From positions 1 to 10,257 of the forward strand of contig CATLVA010000024.1 in NCBI GenBank assembly GCA_950060715.1: a stretch of 10,257 nucleotides of DNA. Reading direction: 5' to 3'. This stretch comes from an uncultured Oligoflexia bacterium. Lineage in GTDB: Bacteria > Bdellovibrionota > Bacteriovoracia > Bacteriovoracales > Bacteriovoracaceae. The notes below the pieces were generated by a model. That model saw only the letters and a program-made list of their open reading frames with translations. It was not told the origin of the DNA and did not search any database. Each line of letters begins with the position of its first letter. The first letter of the stretch is position 1. Positions 1-5,441 of the stretch are shown piece after piece. A program made the position numbers and the translations under genes.

Positions 1-157
1 TTTGATTATCATATTTGATTAAAATTACATTAGCGCCTATTAACGGATCCCTATTTTTTATATTCACAACATATCCTGACAACTCAACCGGTGAAGCGCC
101 AAGAAGGGTAATTGAAAAAGAAAACAGATAGATTATTGTATTGATGTATCTTGACAT
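1..157 (-). CDS. Exported carboxypeptidase-regulatory-like domain protein, N-terminus only (probable TonB-dependent receptor)
   Basis: This reading frame starts at an ATG at 157 and runs leftward off the window, so only 52 codons are visible. Residues 1-22 form a signal peptide: MSR, then a hydrophobic stretch (INTIIYLFSFSITLLGAS). A segment follows that reads SGYVVNIKNRDPLIGANVIL. This is the classic start of a CarboxypepD_reg-like beta-sandwich (G-x-V-V...-x-P-L-I-G-A-N-V), the plug-preceding domain of many TonB-dependent receptors and of some surface or adhesin proteins. The receptor call is inference, because the barrel lies outside the window. No Shine-Dalgarno is visible just before the ATG; the preceding bases are a pyrimidine-rich TTTTATTAT that follows a stem-loop. 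The gene is divergent from the one at 254. Confidence 0.6.
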   Translation of the reverse strand, partial: MSRYINTIIYLFSFSITLLGASPVELSGYVVNIKNRDPLIGANVILIKYDNQ

Positions 158-165
158 ATAATAAA

Positions 166-190
166 AGGGGGATATTTTTAATATCCCCCT
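166..190 (-). promoter_or_regulatory. Strong stem-loop in the 5' leader of the receptor-like gene
   Basis: An 11-bp perfect inverted repeat (AGGGGGATATT / AATATCCCCCT, sharing a three-base loop) lies between two divergent genes. On the minus strand the stem is followed by TTTTATTAT and then directly by the ATG at 157, so it has the form of an intrinsic terminator. On the plus strand no T-run follows. No gene ends here on either strand, so an ordinary end-of-operon terminator is unlikely. It could act as a leader attenuator, a 5' mRNA-stabilising hairpin, or a structure hiding the AGGGGG in its 5' arm. Confidence 0.55.
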
Positions 191-196
191 AATTAC

Positions 197-226
197 ATTA
201 TAAATAAAGTTAGAAATTATTACCAA
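197..226 (-). promoter_or_regulatory. Predicted sigma70-type promoter for the leftward receptor-like gene
   Basis: Read on the minus strand there is a perfect TATAAT (plus-strand 197-202), an 18-bp spacer, and TTGGTA (221-226) as a four-of-six match to TTGACA. Transcription would start near position 190, about 33 nt before the ATG at 157. That places the stem-loop at 166-190 at the very 5' end of the transcript. The prediction rests on consensus only. Confidence 0.45.
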
Positions 227-253
227 TCCTATAGTTTTGGATTTCCTTACCCT

Positions 254-682
254 ATGATATGGGGGCCAATCGTTTTTGAGATGAGTTCGCAGGTCGAATA
301 TTTAAAAGCAACTGAATTGAATAAAAATGATGTAAGGCCGGAAAATAAATCAAGCCTACTTTTCTATCGAGGAATTGATGCCGTTCCAAGGCATGCAAAA
401 GAAGCAGTTCTAGAGCTGTTTTCTAAACTGCAAAAATCTAAAAATATCTATGATCGGTTTATAAAGGTTAAGTTATTGGAGGATGAAAATTTTTATAGCT
501 TCCTAACTGCCAATGGAGTGGTATTAAATAAGATTTTAGCTGCTCAAAAAAGAGAGTTTTACAAAGACTTAATGGAAAGTGAACGCTTTATCTCTTTTGC
601 AGTAGTCCACTTAATGAATATCGGAGCGTGGGATCGAGATTTTTTGGCAAAAGTCGTAGAAAATGAAAACAATAGAATATAG
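254..682 (+). CDS. Hypothetical protein, family not recognised
   Basis: This is a 142-aa soluble, charged protein with no signal peptide or membrane segment and no domain I recognise. The middle and end look mostly helical, for example AKEAVLELFSKLQ and LNKILAAQKREFYKDLM. The start is uncertain. ATG 254 is the longest choice, and an in-frame ATG at 281 would give 133 aa; neither has a convincing Shine-Dalgarno. Its last 20 bases overlap the following methyltransferase gene in another frame, so the two are almost certainly one transcription unit and may work together. A small partner or substrate-recognition subunit of the methyltransferase is possible but is pure inference from position. Confidence 0.6.
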   Translation: MIWGPIVFEMSSQVEYLKATELNKNDVRPENKSSLLFYRGIDAVPRHAKEAVLELFSKLQKSKNIYDRFIKVKLLEDENFYSFLTANGVVLNKILAAQKREFYKDLMESERFISFAVVHLMNIGAWDRDFLAKVVENENNRI

Positions 683-1199
683 CCAACCACGCTTCTATCA
701 TTTCTCCAGAGATTCGATAGAGCTAGCGATCGTAGCTTCAGAAATATTTCCTAACACCAAATCCATATGTGATTTTTATGCCGGGAGTGGGGTTGTAGGA
801 ATTGAATTTTCTTTTAGAGTTGATCAACTTGATGAAATGGTTTTTATTGAGAAAAATCGAAACTATCGAGAGCATATAGAGCGGAATATCGGTCAACTTA
901 AAGGCGGCTATAGGACAAGTATTTATTGGGATAGTTCGCTTCCTTGTGATCTTAAAAAAGATACTTTAATCTTGGCCAATCCCCCTTACTTTATTAAAAA
1001 TGATGGCCGGCTACCTCAGGACCTTGATAAGCGAAATTGTCATTTTATTGAAGAGGCTCAATGGCAGAGTTGGTTGCATCAAATAAGAGACTTTCCACAT
1101 CTTTTTCTCGCTCGACTAGATCTTCCTCATATAAAAGAATTAAAATTTGAGCTGCATAAAGCGCTAGATGCTAATGTTGGAATCATTAGCTTAATATAA
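663..1199 (+). CDS. TrmN6-like N6-adenine methyltransferase (short form)
   Basis: This is a class I SAM-dependent methyltransferase of 178 aa. Near the N-terminus, SQPRFYHFSRDSIELA (residues 7-22) matches the QP..F.FS.DS..LA lead-in typical of the tRNA1(Val) A37 N6-methyltransferase family (TrmN6/YfiC). The SAM-binding motif I is DFYAGSGVVG (37-46), with an acidic ribose-binding residue at E63. The catalytic NPPY, specific for amino-group methylation, is at 106-109, followed by F110 and a GRLP segment. Known members are about 240-250 aa, so this one is clearly shorter, mainly after NPPY. The target (tRNA1Val A37 or another adenine) cannot be settled from sequence. It overlaps the upstream gene by 20 bp and converges with the DUF721 gene, overlapping it by 14 bp. 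Confidence 0.75.
   Translation: MKTIEYSQPRFYHFSRDSIELAIVASEIFPNTKSICDFYAGSGVVGIEFSFRVDQLDEMVFIEKNRNYREHIERNIGQLKGGYRTSIYWDSSLPCDLKKDTLILANPPYFIKNDGRLPQDLDKRNCHFIEEAQWQSWLHQIRDFPHLFLARLDLPHIKELKFELHKALDANVGIISLI
1170..1190. terminator. Weak bidirectional terminator candidate at convergent gene ends
   Basis: A perfect 7-bp inverted repeat, GCTAATG / CATTAGC, with a 7-base loop sits where the methyltransferase and DUF721 genes overlap tail to tail. On the plus strand it is followed by an AT-rich but broken T-tract (TTAATATAAATTTCTTT). The stem has only three G-C pairs, so it is a weak candidate; its location at the convergent stops is the main support. Confidence 0.35.
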
Positions 1200-1713
1200 A
1201 TTTCTTTAATGCTTCTCTTACATCTTCGTCTTCTATATCGGCAATGAGTTCATCAGCTTTTTTTACTAATATTTTGTACTGAGGAGAGTGAGGGTGAAGC
1301 TTTGGTTGGCTTGGGGCCTGTGTCTGTTTTTTATGTGTCTGCTGAACGGCTTGAAAATCATTATGGACGAATTTAATTCTTTGAATTCCTCCCTCAAAAG
1401 ATGGGAACGCATCATTAATTTTTTCGATTATTTTCGGAGCGAGAAAACCAAGTTCTTGGGCAAAAATACTGTGCTTGCTGCTAATAAAAAGAGTTTTTTG
1501 TTTAATCTTCAAAGGCAAAGTATTTGCCGCCATGAAATCACCTACAATTTCAGGCCACTTCTGCATGAGGTGTATAAAGCTAAATACACCATCAGACTTG
1601 GTATAATATCCCTTTTGCGAACGCCAATACCGCTTTTTCTTGTCTGTTGTATAGACTTCTTCTGGACTTTGCTCATTGGCGAGAATATCGGCGATGGAGA
1701 GAAATTTCTTCAT
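1186..1713 (-). CDS. DUF721 / DciA-like protein
   Basis: This is a 175-aa soluble protein with a DUF721 core at about residues 46-117: L.QKWPEIVG (49-58), then the L-x-I/K...L.I.....FAQEL segment (67-88) and a closing strand IQRIKF (110-115). DUF721 is the core of DciA, which in most bacteria loads or helps the replicative helicase DnaB; that role for this copy is inferred from family only. After the core come a polar, Gln/Pro/His-rich linker (about 121-145) and a short charged C-terminal helix (about 146-174). I chose ATG 1713 (MKKFLSIADIL), preceded by AGGA. The frame stays open upstream to 1881, but that extension would run into lptE on the other strand and does not look like protein. ATG 1725 is an alternative. 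It is divergent from lptE, with an 89-bp gap. Confidence 0.75.
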   Translation of the reverse strand: MKKFLSIADILANEQSPEEVYTTDKKKRYWRSQKGYYTKSDGVFSFIHLMQKWPEIVGDFMAANTLPLKIKQKTLFISSKHSIFAQELGFLAPKIIEKINDAFPSFEGGIQRIKFVHNDFQAVQQTHKKQTQAPSQPKLHPHSPQYKILVKKADELIADIEDEDVREALKKFILS

Positions 1714-1802
1714 ATGTCCTAACATAGCACAGATAAGGGCGTTTAATAAATGACTTTGTGCGCATATTTGTCGACTTGTTCTCCATGCAGTAAATAGTAA
1801 GT
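1714..1802. promoter_or_regulatory. Divergent intergenic region between the DUF721 gene and lptE
   Basis: These 89 bp must hold the promoters for both divergent genes. On the plus strand the best candidate I find is TTGTCG (1768-1773), a 17-bp spacer and TAAATA (1791-1796), a weak match. It would put the transcript start almost on the lptE ATG. No clear minus-strand promoter stands out. Confidence 0.25.
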
Positions 1803-2444
1803 ATGGGAAAATATTTATTATTACTAATTTTAATGAGTTGTTCTGGCTATCGTTTCCAAAGTAAAAGCAATCCTTTCGCACAATACGGAATACGCTCTAT
1901 ATCAGTTCCTATGTTCTACAATAAAAGTAACTTTGGAGACGTATCGGGTCCATTTACTAGAGAAATTTATAAAACACTATTAGAGTTTAAAAATCTAAGG
2001 CTATCTGAACCTACTGAGAAATCAGATGCTGTACTCATTGGGGTTTTAGAGTCACGGCCAAAAAAGAAAGAATCGATTAAGAATATCAATAGTAAAAGAG
2101 CCGAGAGTACTTTTGGAGATGGAGTTTTAGGAGATGATAGGCAAGATTTCTTAGTTCCATCGGTAAACCAGCTCAATTTAAGGCTAAGAATTATTGTCGT
2201 AAAACATCCCACTCCAGCAGAAATAAAGTTCTTTCAGACTCAATTAAGTAAGCAAGTCTTGAGTTCAAAGGTTATATTCAATGAATCGATTAAATTGCAA
2301 CGAAACTATTTACTAAAAGAGCTACGTGACGACGGTATAAAAGTTTTGGGGTCACAAAATCGTGGGGTTGAAAAGCAGCAAATGCAAATCTTAGCTGAAG
2401 CTGCTGCTTCTAGTTTTAAGGATATGATTCTCTATGCTTTCTAA
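1803..2444 (+). CDS. lptE: LptE-like LPS-assembly outer-membrane lipoprotein
   Basis: LptE is the lipoprotein plug of the LptD/LptE translocon, which inserts LPS into the outer leaflet of the outer membrane. This 213-aa protein begins with a very short lipoprotein signal. Lipobox L10-M11-S12-C13 makes Cys13 the predicted lipidated residue, followed by the SGYRF seen just after the Cys in LptE proteins. Next comes a strand reading IRSISVPMFYNKS (30-42), then a helix TREIYKTLLEFKNLRL (52-67), and a strand ADAVLIGVLES-like (75-83), the usual LptE order. A C-terminal helix contains QILAEAAASSFKDMI. The only possible start is ATG 1803, because an in-frame TAA lies at 1791-1793; no Shine-Dalgarno is evident. 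It overlaps holA by 11 bp. The lptE-holA order, also found in E. coli, strengthens both calls. Confidence 0.8.
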   Translation: MGKYLLLLILMSCSGYRFQSKSNPFAQYGIRSISVPMFYNKSNFGDVSGPFTREIYKTLLEFKNLRLSEPTEKSDAVLIGVLESRPKKKESIKNINSKRAESTFGDGVLGDDRQDFLVPSVNQLNLRLRIIVVKHPTPAEIKFFQTQLSKQVLSSKVIFNESIKLQRNYLLKELRDDGIKVLGSQNRGVEKQQMQILAEAAASSFKDMILYAF

Positions 2445-3378
2445 GTCAAAAATTTGGGAAAATATTAAGCAATCAAAGTCGACCTGGAATAGTGAAGCTT
2501 CAATCCATGCGCTTTATTGCTACGATCAGTACGCGTTTAAATACTTTAAAGATGGCATGGGGATCAAGTTTCAAGTGGTTTTTGGAAATGAGATTACCGA
2601 GGATTGGATCGATCAAAAACTTAGAACCATGGACCTCTTTGGAGGAAGTGATAATTATTTGATTCACTTTGCAGAAGATATTTCATCAAATGTAATTGAT
2701 CATTTTTTACAACCAGAGGGACTTCTTCTCGATAACTGCCATATCTTACTCAACTTCACTAAGGATAATGCTAGCTTTAAAAAGCTTGTTAAAGCAGACC
2801 ACATCGATGGAATTCAGATTATGGCGCCTGCTTTTTGGGAAGAGCAAGAGTTACTTAAATTCATTGGCCAACAAAAAGCGGTTTATTTGGGCTTCGAAGA
2901 AACTCGTCATTTTTGCGAAAATGTTCCATTTGAGTTTGGAAAGTATTCAGATGTTTTAGATCAATTGAGATTGAAATCGAGTGAAGAAAATCAAATTACA
3001 ATAATGGATATTGATGAGGTACTTACTTTTAGTAAGTTTGATCAATTCAAATTAGCCGAGTTATTTGGAGCCAAGAAAATGGTTCCTTTCTATCGTCAGT
3101 TCTTAGCACTCGCCGAAGAAAGCCAAGACTTTTATGGTTTTCTCTACTTCATGAACACTCATATGCAGAAAGTTTTCAATCCAAATTATGGAGAAGATAA
3201 GAAAAAACTTTCCAAATATGATAAGCAAATCCTTCATCAACAGAAATTATGGAACTCCGAACAAGCTGCCAGAGCGGCGAATTACTTCAATGACCTATTG
3301 TCACTTTATAAAGCTGATAAAACAGGCTTTCTAGATAAATTGCGTTCGGATTATCTGAAAGTCTTAGTGCAAGCCTAA
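2434..3378 (+). CDS. holA: DNA polymerase III delta subunit-like protein
   Basis: HolA opens the beta sliding clamp within the clamp-loader complex. This 314-aa protein is slightly shorter than typical HolA (about 340 aa). The N-terminal part is diverged but contains LRTMDLFGGSDNYLIHF (63-79), matching the family's 'L.t..lFg..r.v.v' segment that contacts the clamp. The C-terminal collar region is the clearest: IDEVLTFSKFDQFKLAELFG, then PFYRQFLAL, a helix GFLYFMNTHMQKVF, LSKYDKQILHQQKLWNSEQA, and a final YFNDLLSLYKADKTG helix. It starts inside lptE, 11 bp before that gene ends, with AAGGA at 2418-2422 as a rather distant ribosome site. Position after lptE supports the assignment. The N-terminal divergence leaves some doubt. 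Confidence 0.75.
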   Translation: MLSKSKIWENIKQSKSTWNSEASIHALYCYDQYAFKYFKDGMGIKFQVVFGNEITEDWIDQKLRTMDLFGGSDNYLIHFAEDISSNVIDHFLQPEGLLLDNCHILLNFTKDNASFKKLVKADHIDGIQIMAPAFWEEQELLKFIGQQKAVYLGFEETRHFCENVPFEFGKYSDVLDQLRLKSSEENQITIMDIDEVLTFSKFDQFKLAELFGAKKMVPFYRQFLALAEESQDFYGFLYFMNTHMQKVFNPNYGEDKKKLSKYDKQILHQQKLWNSEQAARAANYFNDLLSLYKADKTGFLDKLRSDYLKVLVQA

Positions 3379-3415
3379 GTATCTAAAATTAAAAGGTTTA
3401 TCATTCGTTAACTTT

Positions 3416-3518
3416 GTGGTGTGGTGCGTAAAATTTAGCCGGTCTATTGGTTCAAATTACATGACATGTTAGAAATTTATTACACAAGACTATGCCATGG
3501 TGGTGTGATCTGTAAAAT
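3416..3518 (+). repeat. Direct repeat pair, 19 bp, spaced 84 bp, upstream of the exported pair
   Basis: Copy 1 is at 3416-3434 (GTGGTGTGGTGCGTAAAAT) and copy 2 at 3500-3518 (GTGGTGTGATCTGTAAAAT). They match at 16 of 19 positions, and their starts are exactly 84 bp apart, eight turns of B-form DNA at 10.5 bp per turn. Copy 2 lies just before the ribosome site (AAGG at 3520-3523) of the gene at 3528. The arrangement fits two sites for one regulator on the same helical face. Each copy ends in TAAAAT, which resembles a -10 element, but I find no matching -35 boxes. Together with the palindrome at 3459 this is all I see in the 149-bp gap 3379-3527. Confidence 0.5.
3459..3469. promoter_or_regulatory. 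Short palindrome ACATG-A-CATGT, possible operator
   Basis: This is a perfect 5-bp inverted repeat around a single base. It lies nearly midway between the two direct-repeat copies (3416-3434 and 3500-3518), in the leader of the exported gene pair. A palindrome this short arises by chance fairly often, so only its placement makes it notable. Confidence 0.25.
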
Positions 3519-3527
3519 CAAGGTGTT

Positions 3528-5441
3528 ATGAGCATAAAAAAACTCACAGCAGTTGGCTGTGTATTATCTTTTTTCCAAATGGGGCAGGTCTATGCAGCTG
3601 ACCATATTGGATTTAATGTTCATAAAAAAGGACTAGGTAAGGTTCTTGCTGCCACTGTTGATTATTACCTAACAAAGAATGCTACAAGTAAATTTGTAAT
3701 TCCCGCGAATCAAATTTCAAGAAGTATGTCTGAAGAGGCATTTTATAGTAATCCTGTCCTCGATACGATGAATAGCTTTGTGAGTATCTCTCAAGGTGGC
3801 GCTTTCAATTACACAATTAAATGGGAAGATATTTCAGTAAGTTCAGTTTTTCTCAAAGATGAAACTGCTGTTTATCACGAAGCCCATGGTAAGAAATTTA
3901 ATACGGCACTTGGTTTGAAATTTTCACAGATTGAGCTTTCGACCCCTAAGATTGAGCTGTGTGAATTCTATGATGAAAATGAAAAACGTTGTGATGAAAC
4001 TCGTGGTTTTTATGGCCGTTTTGAAGATGTAAAAATTGGCCTAAAAGAGGGGAGTGATTTTTTCGCTCTACTGACAACTTCTGTCGATATGTCAGAAAAT
4101 GGGATGAAACTTCAATTTGGTAAAGTCACGACTAATTTAGAACACGATACCGAGAAACAAAAAAATATGGATTTTTCAACCGAAGATAAAGAACCTGCTT
4201 CGCTTGATTTCAATTTTTCTAATTTTTACATGCCTCCTCCAGTACTTGAAGTAAATGGAAGAAGAATCGAACTTGACGTTTCTGCGATCAAAGACGTTAT
4301 CCTGTCACAAAAATCATATATAGCTAGTTCATTAACAAAACTTTTAGGAAATTTTGTTGCGCAAGACTTTGTTGGAATCGTAAATAATGTCCTTATTACT
4401 GAGCTTCGCGATTTTCGCTCTCGCATCTCATTAGTTAATTACAATCGTGAAGAACATGTAAATCAAAGGGTAAATGAACTTTTAGAAACAAGTCCCGGGG
4501 ACGCTTATCAATATATTCGCGATTACGCAGGAAAGCCTGGGCAAGATGCAACCTTTTTTGAAAAATTCAAATACATTTTTCGCATGCAAGTGTCTCAGGT
4601 TTCTAGTTACTGCGAAATCTCTAAAATTGACACTCCATCCTCTCAAGATTTGTCTGCATTTTTTTATACGAATCTAAATTTAAACAATCTACCGTTGGTT
4701 TTATCTCCTAATATACTTAACGGTAGAGAGAAATTAGGTGCCATAGAATTCGATAAAAAGGATTTAAAGTCTGATATTTCAATTGCAGTATCAGAATCCT
4801 ATTTAAATGGATTGTTAAAGCTGGCAACTCGCTCAAGACTTTTGAAAGCTGCATTCAACGAATTTGTTCAAATGAAGGGCGTTTATATCGATGGTCTCAA
4901 TGTTCATTTTATTCCTTCAGAATTAACGGCTCCTCAGAACTTAAAAGTCGTGGCCAATATGCGAATAAATCTATCTCAACTAGAAGTTGAAGACTTCTGG
5001 AGCTTTGAAGGGATCTGGAGTTGGATAAATAATGGAGTTGGCTCGCTAATTGAAGGCGGTGAAGTCTGGTTTCCTTTAGAACTAGATTTTATAATTATGC
5101 CTAACGAATTAGAAGAGGAAAATACAATTGCTCTTAAAGGCTACAATATTTTAGAAGGAGAAAACTTTAAAAACACTTTGAAATATCCTAAGAAAAACAT
5201 GAGCCGATCTGTTGAAAAAGGAATTCACGAGAAATTAGTAGAGGTCTTAGGAGAAAGCCTGAATAAAGAATATGAAATAAATCTCACAGATTTTTTAAAG
5301 ATGATTCCGGGTTTAGAACTATCTGCAACCCACTTGAGGTTTACAAAATCTGGTCATGCTGTGATTGGCATTAACATAGAAGATCTAGATCTTTCTGATA
5401 TGCATAGAAGCTTATTGAGAAAAGAGGAGGCTCCTCTGTGA
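3528..5441 (+). CDS. Large exported TULIP/BPI-like protein (paralogue A)
   Basis: This is a 637-aa periplasmic or secreted protein. A signal peptide covers residues 1-23 with a VYA|AD cleavage site. No membrane anchor follows. The mature protein opens with HIGFNVHKKGLGKVLAATVD, which resembles the first helix of BPI/LBP proteins ('...KGLdy...'). Alternating strands and a long amphipathic helix pair (about 251-297) after a VNGRRIELD strand end the first half. After a linker (about 300-365) a second half begins: SIAVSESYLNGLLKLA (418-433). The protein closes with a helix (562-578) and two strands around GLELSATHLRF (595-605). This two-lobed order matches the tubular lipid-binding (TULIP) fold of BPI, LBP and CETP, but only by my reading. 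C145 and C155 may form a disulfide. AAGGTG precedes the ATG. It overlaps its paralogue by 4 bp. Confidence 0.6.
   Translation: MSIKKLTAVGCVLSFFQMGQVYAADHIGFNVHKKGLGKVLAATVDYYLTKNATSKFVIPANQISRSMSEEAFYSNPVLDTMNSFVSISQGGAFNYTIKWEDISVSSVFLKDETAVYHEAHGKKFNTALGLKFSQIELSTPKIELCEFYDENEKRCDETRGFYGRFEDVKIGLKEGSDFFALLTTSVDMSENGMKLQFGKVTTNLEHDTEKQKNMDFSTEDKEPASLDFNFSNFYMPPPVLEVNGRRIELDVSAIKDVILSQKSYIASSLTKLLGNFVAQDFVGIVNNVLITELRDFRSRISLVNYNREEHVNQRVNELLETSPGDAYQYIRDYAGKPGQDATFFEKFKYIFRMQVSQVSSYCEISKIDTPSSQDLSAFFYTNLNLNNLPLVLSPNILNGREKLGAIEFDKKDLKSDISIAVSESYLNGLLKLATRSRLLKAAFNEFVQMKGVYIDGLNVHFIPSELTAPQNLKVVANMRINLSQLEVEDFWSFEGIWSWINNGVGSLIEGGEVWFPLELDFIIMPNELEEENTIALKGYNILEGENFKNTLKYPKKNMSRSVEKGIHEKLVEVLGESLNKEYEINLTDFLKMIPGLELSATHLRFTKSGHAVIGINIEDLDLSDMHRSLLRKEEAPL
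5424..5436 (+). promoter_or_regulatory. Shine-Dalgarno of paralogue B embedded in an inverted repeat
   Basis: A strong ribosome site, GAGGAGG (5424-5430), is followed directly by CTCCTC, its own complement, so GAGGA can pair with TCCTC around GGC. It precedes a GTG (5438) and an ATG (5441) that are both in frame for the downstream gene, and the upstream stop TGA is at 5439-5441. Ribosomes finishing paralogue A would melt the hairpin, so this looks like translational coupling. Confidence 0.45.

Noticed and set aside
1288..1722. 144-codon open frame on the plus strand
   Set aside because: It lies wholly opposite the DUF721 gene, whose translation shows a recognisable domain. Its own translation has no domain-like pattern.
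1714..1881. N-terminal extension of the DUF721 protein to an upstream ATG at 1881
   Set aside because: It would run antisense into the lptE signal-peptide region, and the residues do not resemble a DUF721 N-terminus. ATG 1713 with AGGA before it is the better start.
1967..2212. 81-codon open frame on the minus strand
   Set aside because: It is antisense within lptE, low complexity (Ser/Leu/Phe-rich) and has no ribosome site; it is a shadow of the real gene.
3416..3518. CRISPR or other repeat array
   Set aside because: Only two imperfect copies exist, with no third unit or regular spacers.
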